Made by a program: the position numbers and the translations under genes. A model generated the notes under the pieces. The model was not told the DNA's origin. It made no database searches and saw only the letters and a list, made by a program, of their open reading frames with translations. From the NCBI GenBank assembly GCA_004153385.1, contig SDAL01000003.1, positions 248,001 to 312,000 on the forward strand: DNA of 64,000 bases, given 5' to 3'. This DNA is from Paracoccaceae bacterium (GTDB lineage Bacteria > Pseudomonadota > Alphaproteobacteria > Rhodobacterales > Rhodobacteraceae). This document shows positions 1 to 8,094 of this stretch, piece by piece; position 1 is the stretch's first letter, and each line of letters opens with the position of its first letter.

Positions 1-268
1 CCAGCGCCATCAGCCGCGCGCGCAAATCCCCCACCGCCGGCATATCAAACACACGGCGGAGTTCTTGCGAGCTGCCGCCGCTGTCAAATGGCGTGATCAG
101 ATGGATTGTGTTGTGAGTATATGATTTTAGTTTGCGCGAAATCCCGTTGAGTGCACTGCCACCACTGAAAAACAAGATCCGCGGGCCGAGATGGGGCGCG
201 CTTCGCGCGCGCGCCACGCGTAAATCATCTGGCAGCCGCAAGGCCCGCTCGACATAGGCGACGGTCAT
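1..268 (-). CDS. CofD-like / YvcK-family protein (N-terminal part, cut by window edge)
   Basis: About 89 N-terminal codons are present; the rest lies off the left edge. The protein reads MTVAYVERALRLPDD and then ILFFSGGSALNGIS at about residues 36-49, followed by THNTIHLITPFDSGGSS. The GG(S/T)ALN and TPFDSGGS motifs are the nucleotide/phosphate-binding loops of the CofD/YvcK fold (2-phospho-L-lactate transferase or gluconeogenesis-factor-like proteins). The ATG at 268 follows GAGG with a good spacing. Roseobacters generally lack F420, so a true CofD role is unlikely. The sequence resembles the CofD-related proteins named for the GAK system, but that cannot be confirmed without the remaining gene and its neighbours. 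Confidence 0.7.
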   Translation of the reverse strand, partial: MTVAYVERALRLPDDLRVARARSAPHLGPRILFFSGGSALNGISRKLKSYTHNTIHLITPFDSGGSSQELRRVFDMPAVGDLRARLMAL

Positions 269-400
269 GGAACCTCATCTTCTGCGGGGCGCAGGCCCGT
301 CCCGGTCTTTGGCCCGAGATCCCGTGCCGGGCACATCCAAGGCATTTGCCCGAAGCATAACCGCGCGCAGCCCGCTTGTCATCCGTTCCGGACCGATGAC

Positions 401-470
401 CGCCCTATCCGATGAGGGCGCGCTTTTATCGCAACCGGCCCGCGCGCTTATGCGGCGGGCCGGTTGTTTT
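401..470 (+). terminator. Tandem hairpins; second is intrinsic-terminator-like on the plus strand
   Basis: A small hairpin (CGCCCT/AGGGCG, 401-420) is followed by a strong one, AACCGGCCCGC (433-443) with GCGGGCCGGTT (455-465), then GTTTTTG. The U-tract lies on the plus strand. The nearest gene ending here is the minus-strand gene that stops at 476, for which the hairpin would act without a U-tract. It may be bidirectional, or may end a small plus-strand RNA. Confidence 0.6.
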
Positions 471-475
471 TGCCA

Positions 476-2935
476 TCACACAGGCAGTTCGCGGCGCTCG
501 CCGTTCAGGGTCCACGTCATCGGATCAAGGGTGCGGCCTTCGGCAATCACCTTGCCATCACGGCGGAATTGCACTTGGCCGTATTGCGCATCGTCAATCA
601 CAAACGTGCCATCTGTGGTTTCGCTGATATCAAGCGCGTGGGTCTGCGCGAAGGTCGCCAGATCGGATGTCTGGCCCAACCGCACAACCCAGATGCCCTG
701 ACGCCCCGCCAGCCGCAGCTCGTGGCACGCAGAACCGCCTTGCGTCATCAACTCCAACGGGCCCGAGGCTTGCACCACCATCGCCCCCTGACCCGAGCGC
801 GCAACGCCACGATGCCCGTCAAGCGACCAGTCATCAAATACGGGCGTGGGGAACCACGCATGGGTATAGTCGGGCTGCGGGGCCACACCATCAAAACACA
901 CGATCGCCAGATCGCGGTATTGCTGCACACGCGGGACACTGGCCGAGCCGCCCCAGAACGACGGACGCCCGAACCCCGATTGCACGATCTCGCCCGGATG
1001 GTTGATAAACAACTGCGCATTGGGGTCACGGCCGATCCGTGCCTGAATGACGGTTTCCTGATATCCCCAGTCTTTCCAGCGATAGAGGGCCGCACTGCCC
1101 ATCGCCGTTTCACTGGTTTTGTAGTGATACAGGCGGCAAAATGCGTTTTCGCCCTGCCAGAAGGTCCATTCCTGTGCGGTATCGGAACGCTCCCAGTTGG
1201 CAATGGCTTCCAGATCGGGCAGATCCAGCCCGTGATCACGCAAGGCCAGCGCCATCTGTGCCAGACAATTTACATGCGCGCCGAACTGTCCCTTGCCCCA
1301 CAGCAACCGCGCAAGCGCCGTCAGCTCCAGCGTATCGGCCACACAAAGCGAATGCTCGTAGCTGCGGCCTTGGGCGCCTGTGATCACACCGTGATGGGCC
1401 GAATGGGCCACCATTGTCACCAGACGGATGATCGCGCGGCGCGCACGGGCGCGCATATCCGCATCGGGCGCCAGCGCATAGAGCGCGGTGAGCCCTTTGA
1501 GATCGATCGGGAAATAGGTGCCGGAGTTGAACTCTGCCATTTCCGCAGCTTCGAAGTGATCGAACCATGCCACCAGACGGTCGTAGCCCACGCGGCTTTG
1601 ATCGCGCCCCTGACGACCGGAGCGCGCGAAGGTTGCATCGGGATGCAGGTGTCCTGCCAGATAGGCAGAGGTATGGAACAACAGCGCGTGGTTTTCGGAG
1701 AAATACCACTGCACATCATTGCCCGGCTCGTCCATCCAGTACCTGAAGCCGAGGGTTGCCGCGTCGATACGCGCGACCAGTTCCGGCGACAGACGATCTG
1801 CATAGACCATGCGCGTCCACAACAGCGGCACAAGGGCGAAATCCGCGCAATCGAAACACCGCTCGATGCCGGTAAGGGCCGTGGTGATGATTGCCTCGGC
1901 ACGCGCTCTGGCCGCGTCATCGCCTACAGCGGCACATGCGAGGGCGGTCTCGGTATCGGTTTCGGCGTGGCGTGCGATCCATTCCAGCGCCTCGGTGATA
2001 CGCGCGCCTTGGGTGTCGGGCGCCGCACCTGTTTTGCTGCGCCAGCTGACCTCGGCCCCGAGCCGTGCCGAGGTCGTGAAACCGCCGCATGACAGGGTAA
2101 TATCGAAATATCTGTAATCGGCCGGAAACGCCCGCGACGATCCAAGACGCACACGCGCCGCCCCTGCAGGAATATCCACCCGCAGATCATGGTGGTCATG
2201 CGACATGAAGTGGCCGCCCACCCGCACATGCGCATCCACGCCTTGCGCAAACGGCACCGGCATCACCAGTGACACATCCTGCCCATCATAGAATTTGCGA
2301 TCCAGATGCATCGTATCCAGCGTGGCCTCGATCTGCGACAGCGCATCATCCGTGACGGGGAAGCAATGCGAGGCCCGCGCCTGAGGCCCGTCGAGCCAAC
2401 TCAGCGCGATACGGATCACGGCGTCCCGTTCACACAGGTCTTCGAACTGGATCGCGATTTCGTTGTGACCGGCCACAAGATCGGCCTCGAATTCCACCTC
2501 GTCCAGCGCGTTGCGGGTTGCAGGCGACAGCCATGTGACGGCGGTCCCGTTCACATAGGCGCGCGCCGCGCCGCAAATCCCCAGCTTCAGCCGGGCTGTG
2601 CCGGCGGTCTCGGCATGGATCGCGGTGCGCGCCCATCCCTCGATCCGGGTCGCGCGGAACCAAAAGCCCGACAGATCCAGAAACGGCGAGCCGAAGGGCA
2701 GCACATTGCGCGCGGTGTCCCAGTTCGGGGCGGGCTTCGGGGCCAGCTCCTGATCACGGCGCTGCGCGATATAGGCCGTGCGGCAGGGATAGGTGTGGGG
2801 GATGATGTTTTTGTCTTTGGTCATGAAGAAGGTCGAGTCCATCTCGCCCTCCATCGGCGTTTCCGCCACATTGTATTCTGCCTCGACCAAAGGCGTGACC
2901 TGCCAATATGGCACTGGGGATCCGGCGATAAGCAT
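476..2935 (-). CDS. Uncharacterised 819-aa protein of the uronate locus (possible glycoside hydrolase or lyase)
   Basis: I do not recognise the family. The protein has no signal peptide or membrane segment, so it is probably cytoplasmic. The first roughly 300 residues look like beta-rich modules (repeated short strands, GICGAARAYVNG, VRVGGHFMSHDHHDLRV). Residues about 320-650 are helical with motifs such as VQWYFSENHALLFHTSAY, AEFNSGTYFPID and GRSYEHS, which recall alpha/alpha-toroid carbohydrate enzymes; a C-terminal beta region follows. Its ATG lies only 3 nt after the kduI stop, so the two are almost certainly co-transcribed, kduI first. Context suggests action on an unsaturated oligouronide or a rhamnogalacturonan fragment taken up by the nearby TRAP system. 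Function is inferred from context only. Confidence 0.75.
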   Translation of the reverse strand: MLIAGSPVPYWQVTPLVEAEYNVAETPMEGEMDSTFFMTKDKNIIPHTYPCRTAYIAQRRDQELAPKPAPNWDTARNVLPFGSPFLDLSGFWFRATRIEGWARTAIHAETAGTARLKLGICGAARAYVNGTAVTWLSPATRNALDEVEFEADLVAGHNEIAIQFEDLCERDAVIRIALSWLDGPQARASHCFPVTDDALSQIEATLDTMHLDRKFYDGQDVSLVMPVPFAQGVDAHVRVGGHFMSHDHHDLRVDIPAGAARVRLGSSRAFPADYRYFDITLSCGGFTTSARLGAEVSWRSKTGAAPDTQGARITEALEWIARHAETDTETALACAAVGDDAARARAEAIITTALTGIERCFDCADFALVPLLWTRMVYADRLSPELVARIDAATLGFRYWMDEPGNDVQWYFSENHALLFHTSAYLAGHLHPDATFARSGRQGRDQSRVGYDRLVAWFDHFEAAEMAEFNSGTYFPIDLKGLTALYALAPDADMRARARRAIIRLVTMVAHSAHHGVITGAQGRSYEHSLCVADTLELTALARLLWGKGQFGAHVNCLAQMALALRDHGLDLPDLEAIANWERSDTAQEWTFWQGENAFCRLYHYKTSETAMGSAALYRWKDWGYQETVIQARIGRDPNAQLFINHPGEIVQSGFGRPSFWGGSASVPRVQQYRDLAIVCFDGVAPQPDYTHAWFPTPVFDDWSLDGHRGVARSGQGAMVVQASGPLELMTQGGSACHELRLAGRQGIWVVRLGQTSDLATFAQTHALDISETTDGTFVIDDAQYGQVQFRRDGKVIAEGRTLDPMTWTLNGERRELPV

Positions 2936-2938
2936 GGG

Positions 2939-3775
2939 TTAACGAAGCTCCGAAATTGCAACGGGGGACACATCCCCATAGGCTTGGTTTTCACCCGTCA
3001 TGCCCCAGACAAAGCCGTAAGGGCCGGTGCCTGCGCCCATGTGAATGGACCATGCGGGCGACATGACGATATCGCCGTCGGCCACAACAAGATGACGGGT
3101 GTTGTCGGGACGTCCCATGAAATGCATCACGCGGTCCTCGGGCGACAGATCAAAATAGCAATAGGCCTCCATCCGGCGTTCGTGCAGATGTGGCGGCATC
3201 GTGTTCCACATAGATCCTTTGGCCGGATCGGTGATCCCCATCAACAACAGGCACGACGGGGCCACTTCGGGATGGATATACATCGCAAGCGAACGCTGGT
3301 TGCCGCGCTCGGCCTCGCCAAGGTTCAAAACCTTTGCTTCTGCGCGCGTGATCAGGCGGGTCGCGATATCGGCGCCCGCAGGCACGGAATTCATGTAAAA
3401 CCATGCGGGGGTCGAGGGATCATCACTGCCCAGACGCACGGACTGCGTGCCCCGCCCGATATACAGCACATCGCGGTTGGCAAGCGCATGGCGTGTGCCA
3501 TCGACCTCGATCCAGCCCGCACCACCCAGATTGGCAATGCCCATCTCTCGCGCATCAAAGAATCTGGGCGTGCCGACATCCGCGCCATCGCCGAATTCCA
3601 GCGTGTTTTGGGTAGGCACGGCTCCGCCTACGATCATGCGATCGAAATGGGTATAGGCAAAACCGATTTTGCCCGGTGTGAACATACGCTCGACCATGAA
3701 CGCATCGCGCAGCTGATCTGTTGTCATACCGTCGATCTGGTTTGGTCCGGCGCCGTATTTTTGCAGCATTCCCAT
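2939..3775 (-). CDS. kduI: 5-dehydro-4-deoxy-D-glucuronate isomerase KduI
   Basis: KduI isomerises 4-deoxy-L-threo-5-hexosulose uronate (the keto form of the unsaturated uronate released from pectin or glycosaminoglycan fragments) to 3-deoxy-D-glycero-2,5-hexodiulosonate in the cytoplasm. The protein shows the KduI cupin signatures: TPGKIGFAYTHFDRMIVGG near the N-terminus, the metal-site stretch WNTMPPHLHERRMEAY with two His and one Glu, and WSIHMGAGTGPYGFVWGM near the C-terminus. The ATG at 3775 is chosen because AAGGAGG stands 7 nt upstream. This gives 278 aa, the usual family length; an upstream in-frame extension to 3886 is not supported. It is first in a two-gene operon with the 819-aa protein and divergent from the LacI regulator. 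Confidence 0.95.
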   Translation of the reverse strand: MGMLQKYGAGPNQIDGMTTDQLRDAFMVERMFTPGKIGFAYTHFDRMIVGGAVPTQNTLEFGDGADVGTPRFFDAREMGIANLGGAGWIEVDGTRHALANRDVLYIGRGTQSVRLGSDDPSTPAWFYMNSVPAGADIATRLITRAEAKVLNLGEAERGNQRSLAMYIHPEVAPSCLLLMGITDPAKGSMWNTMPPHLHERRMEAYCYFDLSPEDRVMHFMGRPDNTRHLVVADGDIVMSPAWSIHMGAGTGPYGFVWGMTGENQAYGDVSPVAISELR

Positions 3776-3987
3776 GGGAACCCCTCCTTGTGAACTTACG
3801 GCCGGTCCCGTCAGCATATCGCCACAGGATCGACCAATACTTACAGGAGTGGCAAGAAAAGCGCCCCCAAGCCCACATGCGACCATCGCCTGTGTGGGCT
3901 GTGCGCAAGTCTCTGCGGGACCATTATCCCCTCCCCGCAGCCTCCCCTGCTTTTGCTATTTCAGCATTCTCATTCGGAAAATATTTG

Positions 3988-4010
3988 TGCAACATGTAAT
4001 TTATTTGCAT
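3988..4010. promoter_or_regulatory. Candidate operator of the uronate regulon (kduI/lacI control region)
   Basis: The site is TGCAACATG-N8-TTGCAT, whose outer parts form the dyad (G/A)TGCAA...TTGCAT. The same 23-bp arrangement, identical at 18 of 23 positions, occurs at 7793-7815 in the TRAP control region. It lies 47 bp upstream of the LacI-family start and about 210 bp from kduI. It is the best candidate binding site for that regulator; binding is inferred. The rest of 3776-4057 is AT-richer intergenic DNA without other clear features. Confidence 0.5.
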
Positions 4011-4057
4011 AGTGTCCACATTTACCAGCAACGCATCACACATAGGAAAGGGTCGCC

Positions 4058-5083
4058 ATGTCTGCCTCAAACCGGCCACGGATCAGCGATATCGCCCGCA
4101 AACTCGGGGTGTCCACAGCGACCGTCTCGCGCGCCCTGAGCGGCAACGGATACGTACGGGAGGCCTTGGCCACGCGCATTCGCTCCACAGCAATCGATAT
4201 GAATTATGCACTGCCCGGTGCCGCGCCGGGGCAAAAGGCACTGATCGTATCGTCCCAAGAGGCCATGATCGATTTCAAGCGCAGCCAGTTCACGATGTAT
4301 GTGCTGGAGGGCGTGCGCGAACGCGCGGATGTGCAAGAGATCGACCTGCAAACAGAAATCTACACGGCCAATGAAGGGTTCGACACCTTGCGTAGTGCCG
4401 CCCTGCAAGAGGATGTGATCGGCCTTTTGCTGGTGACGGTCGATGATACAGTGCTGGAAGTGGTGCGTGATCTGGGTGTGCCTGCGGTGATGGTGAACGG
4501 CGATGACCCGGAGATGTGTCTGAGTTCGGTCACGCCCTGCAACAGGTCTGCGGCCATGCTGGCCACGCGGCATCTGATGCGTCAGGGTCACCGCCGCATC
4601 CTGTTTTTGAACCGTCCCGGACGGCGCACGATCACCCGCCGGCTGGAGGGATGGCGCGACGCACTTGGCGATGCGCATGATCCCGATCTGGTTATTGATG
4701 TGGCCGACTGGACCGCGGAGGCTGCGGCCGCGCGTATCGCGGAAGTCTTGCAAAGCGGTTTGCAGTTCACCGGCATTGTGGCCGCCGGCGACATTCTGGC
4801 GGCCGGCGCGATACAGGCGCTTCAGGCGGCAAAGCTGTCGGTGCCGAACGATATCTCTGTGATCGGCATCGACGGGTTGCCGCAGGGCCAGTACATGTCG
4901 CCCGCGCTCACGTCGGTCAGGATCCCGATGCAGGCTGTGGGCGCCCTGTCGCTTGATCTTCTGGTCGACACAGCCAAGCTGCGCAAGGCAGGCGTACAAA
5001 TGCCCGCGCGCCGGATCGAGCTGGCTTGCGAGCTTTTGCATCGTGCAAGCGCAGGCCCTGTGCCACCGCACAAGGCCCGCTGA
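4058..5083 (+). CDS. LacI-family transcriptional regulator of uronate catabolism (KdgR-like role)
   Basis: This 341-aa repressor-type protein has an N-terminal LacI helix-turn-helix (RISDIARKLGVSTATVSRAL, about residues 8-27) and a periplasmic-binding-protein-like effector domain (about 60-330; ISVIGIDGLPQGQYMSPALTSV near the C-terminus is typical). The ATG at 4058 follows GAAAGG. It is divergent from kduI and faces kduD tail to tail. Being embedded among kduI, kduD, TRAP and GH105 genes, and sharing a putative operator with the TRAP promoter, it probably controls the whole locus in response to a deoxy-keto-uronate. It is not the IclR-type KdgR of enterobacteria, so I give no symbol. Confidence 0.85.
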   Translation: MSASNRPRISDIARKLGVSTATVSRALSGNGYVREALATRIRSTAIDMNYALPGAAPGQKALIVSSQEAMIDFKRSQFTMYVLEGVRERADVQEIDLQTEIYTANEGFDTLRSAALQEDVIGLLLVTVDDTVLEVVRDLGVPAVMVNGDDPEMCLSSVTPCNRSAAMLATRHLMRQGHRRILFLNRPGRRTITRRLEGWRDALGDAHDPDLVIDVADWTAEAAAARIAEVLQSGLQFTGIVAAGDILAAGAIQALQAAKLSVPNDISVIGIDGLPQGQYMSPALTSVRIPMQAVGALSLDLLVDTAKLRKAGVQMPARRIELACELLHRASAGPVPPHKAR

Positions 5084-5102
5084 TCACCGCGCTAATTGAT
5101 CG

Positions 5103-5843
5103 CTACCGCGCAAGCCAGCCGCCATCCACATTCAATACCGCGCCTGTGATATAATCGGATGCAGGCGCGGCAAGAAACACCGCCGTTTGCGCAATGTCTT
5201 CGGGCTGACCCCAGCGGCCAGCGGGAATGCGGCCCAAAATCTCGGCAGAGCGTTCGGGATCATCGCGCAGGGCTTGGGTGTTATTGGTCGCGATATACCC
5301 CGGCGCGATCGCATTTACATTGATCCCCTTGGCCGACCATTCATTGGCCAAGATCTTGGTCAACCCTGCCACACTATGCTTGGAGGCTGTATAGGACGGC
5401 ACGCGAATCCCGCCCTGAAACGATAAAAGCGAGGCAATATTGATGATCTTGCCCCTGCCGCCCTGCGCCAGAACCTCGCGGGCGAAGGCCTGTGTGGTGA
5501 AAAACACCGCCTTGGCGTTGATGTCCATCACATCGTCCCAGTCGGCCTCGGTGAAGTCCACGCTATCATTGCGGCGGATGATGCCTGCATTGTTCACAAG
5601 AATGTCGATCCCTTGTCCGGCAAACAGCGCGGCCCCTGCCATAGGATCGCTGAAATCGGCGCTGACTTCGGTGGCGCGCCCGCCTGCGCGGTGAATCAGA
5701 TCCACAGTCTGCGCACAGCTGCGCCGCCCGACGCAGACCACATGCGCGCCTGCTTGTGACAAAGCGACGGCAATGGCCTGACCGATACCGGTATTTGCAC
5801 CCGTGACCAGTGCTTTTCGGTTTTCAAGAGAAAATGGGTTCAT
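5103..5843 (-). CDS. kduD: 2-dehydro-3-deoxy-D-gluconate 5-dehydrogenase KduD (SDR)
   Basis: KduD reduces 3-deoxy-D-glycero-2,5-hexodiulosonate, the KduI product, to 2-keto-3-deoxygluconate using NAD(P)H. The 246-aa protein is a classical short-chain dehydrogenase: TGANTGIG at residues 14-21, NNAG at 84-87, catalytic Ser138, Tyr151 and Lys155 (YTASK). The C-terminal YITGAVLNVDGGW is typical of the KduD group. The start follows GGAGATGCGCT. It lies 22 nt downstream of the TRAP large permease gene and is the last gene of a dctQ-dctM-kduD operon. A generic SDR is possible by sequence alone, but kduI next door makes KduD the natural call. Confidence 0.92.
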   Translation of the reverse strand: MNPFSLENRKALVTGANTGIGQAIAVALSQAGAHVVCVGRRSCAQTVDLIHRAGGRATEVSADFSDPMAGAALFAGQGIDILVNNAGIIRRNDSVDFTEADWDDVMDINAKAVFFTTQAFAREVLAQGGRGKIINIASLLSFQGGIRVPSYTASKHSVAGLTKILANEWSAKGINVNAIAPGYIATNNTQALRDDPERSAEILGRIPAGRWGQPEDIAQTAVFLAAPASDYITGAVLNVDGGWLAR

Positions 5844-5865
5844 AGCGCATCTCCGGTTAAAGGGG

Positions 5866-7188
5866 TCACATCAAACCAAGCAATCGCGGCAGTGCCAATG
5901 TAAACCACGGCACATAGGTCACCAGGGCAAGCGCGATACAGGTTGCAAAGAAAAACGGCAGGATCGGGCGAACGATCTGTTCGATGCGCAGGTTGGCCAC
6001 CGCGCAGCCCACAAACAGCACACTGCCCACAGGCGGGGTCATCGAGCCCACGCCCAGATTGAAGATCATCATAATCCCCAAGTGCACCGGCTCCATCCCT
6101 ACTTCACGGGCGATGGGCAGGAAAATCGGGGTGAAAATCAGAACAGCCGGCGTCAGGTCCATGAAAAACCCGATGATCAGCAGGCTGATATTCATGATGA
6201 GCAGGATCACCAGCGGGTTATCAAATGTCAGAATGCCATCGGCGATAATATCGGGGATGCCTGCAATCGTCATCACATACGACATCACACCGGATGTCGC
6301 GATCAAAAACAGGATCGAGCAGCTGGTGATGGCGGAGGATTTCAGCGCCTCGACATATTCGCGCCAGCTTGCCAGACGATAGAACAGCGATAGCACAAAC
6401 GAGTAAAGCACTGCCACTGCCGCGCCTTCGGTTGCTGTGAACGCGCCGATGGAAATCCCGCCGATCACCACCACAACCATCATCAGTGACGGTAGCGCCG
6501 ACCAAAAGACCTTGAGCGCCTCGGCAAAGTTGGTGCGCGTCTCAGAGCGGTAGCCGCGCTTGCGGGCAATCAGCGTGATCACGATCATCACCGACAGGCC
6601 CATCAGGATCCCCGGCAGATAGCCCGCCATGAACAGCGCCGAAATCGATGTGCCGCCAGACACCAAGGAAAACAGGATCAGCGGGCCTGATGGCGGGATC
6701 AGGATCCCTGTAGGCGCAGAGGCGATGTTGACGGCGGCGGAAAAGCGCGGGTCATAGCCCTCTTTCGCCTGAAGCGGGCCCATCACACCACCAACGGCGG
6801 CTGCAGCCGCAATCGCCGAGCCGGAGATCGAGCCGAACAGCATATTGGCAATCACGTTGGTATGCGCCAGCGCCCCTGGCAGGCGTCCGCCCAGAAGCTT
6901 TGCCAGATTGATCAGCCGGATGGCAATGCCACCCTTGTTCATGATGTTGCCCGCCAAGACGAAAAACGGAATTGCCAGCAATGTGAAACTGTCGATGCCC
7001 GAAAACATCTTTTGCGCGCCGACGAAGTTCATCACATCAGGCGGGAAATAGGCAAGACCCACCACGATGGAGGAGACCCCGATGGCCACCGAAATCGGTG
7101 TGCCCAGCATCAAAAGCCCGAAAAACAGCGCAAACAGCACCACCGCCGCCCCGGCCGGGTCGAGCATGTAATCGATCAGGACATCCAT
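5866..7188 (-). CDS. TRAP transporter large permease subunit (DctM family)
   Basis: This is the 440-aa multi-pass inner-membrane subunit that moves substrate using a sodium gradient. Nearly the whole protein is hydrophobic with about 11-13 membrane segments; GLLMLGTPISVAIG, PFFVLAGNIMN and GSISGSAIAAAAAVGGVMGP are hallmark DctM stretches. The ATG at 7188 is one base past the dctQ stop (7190-7192), so translation is coupled; the longer frame to 7242 would run into dctQ and is not used. With kduD in the same operon and GH105 with DctP on the other side of the control region, the likely cargo is an unsaturated uronate or oligouronide. Confidence 0.93.
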   Translation of the reverse strand: MDVLIDYMLDPAGAAVVLFALFFGLLMLGTPISVAIGVSSIVVGLAYFPPDVMNFVGAQKMFSGIDSFTLLAIPFFVLAGNIMNKGGIAIRLINLAKLLGGRLPGALAHTNVIANMLFGSISGSAIAAAAAVGGVMGPLQAKEGYDPRFSAAVNIASAPTGILIPPSGPLILFSLVSGGTSISALFMAGYLPGILMGLSVMIVITLIARKRGYRSETRTNFAEALKVFWSALPSLMMVVVVIGGISIGAFTATEGAAVAVLYSFVLSLFYRLASWREYVEALKSSAITSCSILFLIATSGVMSYVMTIAGIPDIIADGILTFDNPLVILLIMNISLLIIGFFMDLTPAVLIFTPIFLPIAREVGMEPVHLGIMMIFNLGVGSMTPPVGSVLFVGCAVANLRIEQIVRPILPFFFATCIALALVTYVPWFTLALPRLLGLM

Positions 7189-7189
7189 G

Positions 7190-7690
7190 TTAAAGCGTCT
7201 CCTCTGACGGGCCGGTCGGGCTTGTGCGTCCGGTGACGACAAGGGCTGTATTGACGATCTGTAGCAAGATGATCAGCACGGCCGACACCGGCACGGCCAG
7301 ATAGACCATCCCCATCGACACCTGCATGATGGGTGACAGCTGTGTCATCGCCGACTGACTGGCCTGCCAGCCACCCAACAGCATGGTGAAGCTGGCAAAG
7401 CCGATTGTAATCAACCCGTTGAATACAGCCAGCACACGCTGCGCCCAAAGCGGGCAAAGATAGATCAACAGTTCCAGCGACAAATGCCGCCGCGTGCCGA
7501 AGCAGTAGGCCGTGCCCAGAAGGGCCATCCAGATCATGGTGAAACGCAGTGTTTCTTCGGTGAAAAGCGCAGGCGCGGCCAGAACGTAGCGGGTAAACAC
7601 CTGCCACAACATCAGGCAGACCATCCCCACCAGCAAAACGCAGATAACCACCAGCAACAACCGTTCCAGTGTTCGCTTGAATAACAACAC
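7190..7690 (-). CDS. TRAP transporter small permease subunit (DctQ family)
   Basis: The 166-aa protein has four predicted membrane helices and the usual DctQ features (LLVGMVCLMLWQVFTRYVL near the N-terminus, TEETLRFTMIWMALLGTAY in the middle). It pairs with the large permease that follows directly. It is the first gene of the leftward TRAP-kduD operon and is divergent from the substrate-binding protein gene at 8095. Start ATG at 7690. Confidence 0.9.
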   Translation of the reverse strand: MLLFKRTLERLLLVVICVLLVGMVCLMLWQVFTRYVLAAPALFTEETLRFTMIWMALLGTAYCFGTRRHLSLELLIYLCPLWAQRVLAVFNGLITIGFASFTMLLGGWQASQSAMTQLSPIMQVSMGMVYLAVPVSAVLIILLQIVNTALVVTGRTSPTGPSEETL

Positions 7691-8094
7691 GTCTTCGCCT
7701 CCTCCTCGAAGCAGCCTTCAGCGCGGGTGCCGGAAATCCTCATTCCCAAGACATCCGCGCCGTGCACAAGCATGCGGTGTGAAAATATGCCATGCAACAT
7801 GAAAAATTCTTGCATCTCGCAGCTTTTCGCGCGTCTTTGACAAGGCTGCCTCGCAGTGGTGGCTTTGAAACGCATCGGATTTACATCCAGTCTTGGCGAT
7901 TTTAACAACTCTGGTTGCGCGTACCGATCAGACCGGCAAAATCATATCGCCACCAAACAACAGTATGAAATATTTTTACATGTAGAAAATATATTTCACA
8001 ATTGGCAGGATGCGTCCATTCGCCATGGGCCCCGGCCTGTGATGTATGCGTAGATCACGCCCTTGGGAGGGGGCGCGCACTCAGGGAGAAGATT
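7691..8094. promoter_or_regulatory. Divergent TRAP control region with two dyads
   Basis: This 404-bp gap separates dctQ (leftward) from dctP (rightward). It holds the 23-bp element TGCAACATG-N8-TTGCAT at 7793-7815, matching the one at 3988-4010. A second dyad, TGAAATAT (7966-7973) with ATATTTCA (7991-7998), lies about 100 bp upstream of dctP in an AT-rich stretch. Both are candidate binding sites for the LacI-type regulator. No gene was seen here. Confidence 0.5.

Noticed and set aside
464-2092. 542-aa plus-strand frame
   Set aside because: Antisense to the 819-aa gene with Arg/His-rich composition typical of shadow frames.
2306-3793. 495-aa plus-strand frame over kduI and the 819-aa gene
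   Set aside because: It crosses two well-supported opposite-strand genes and shows no domain; it is open because of high GC.
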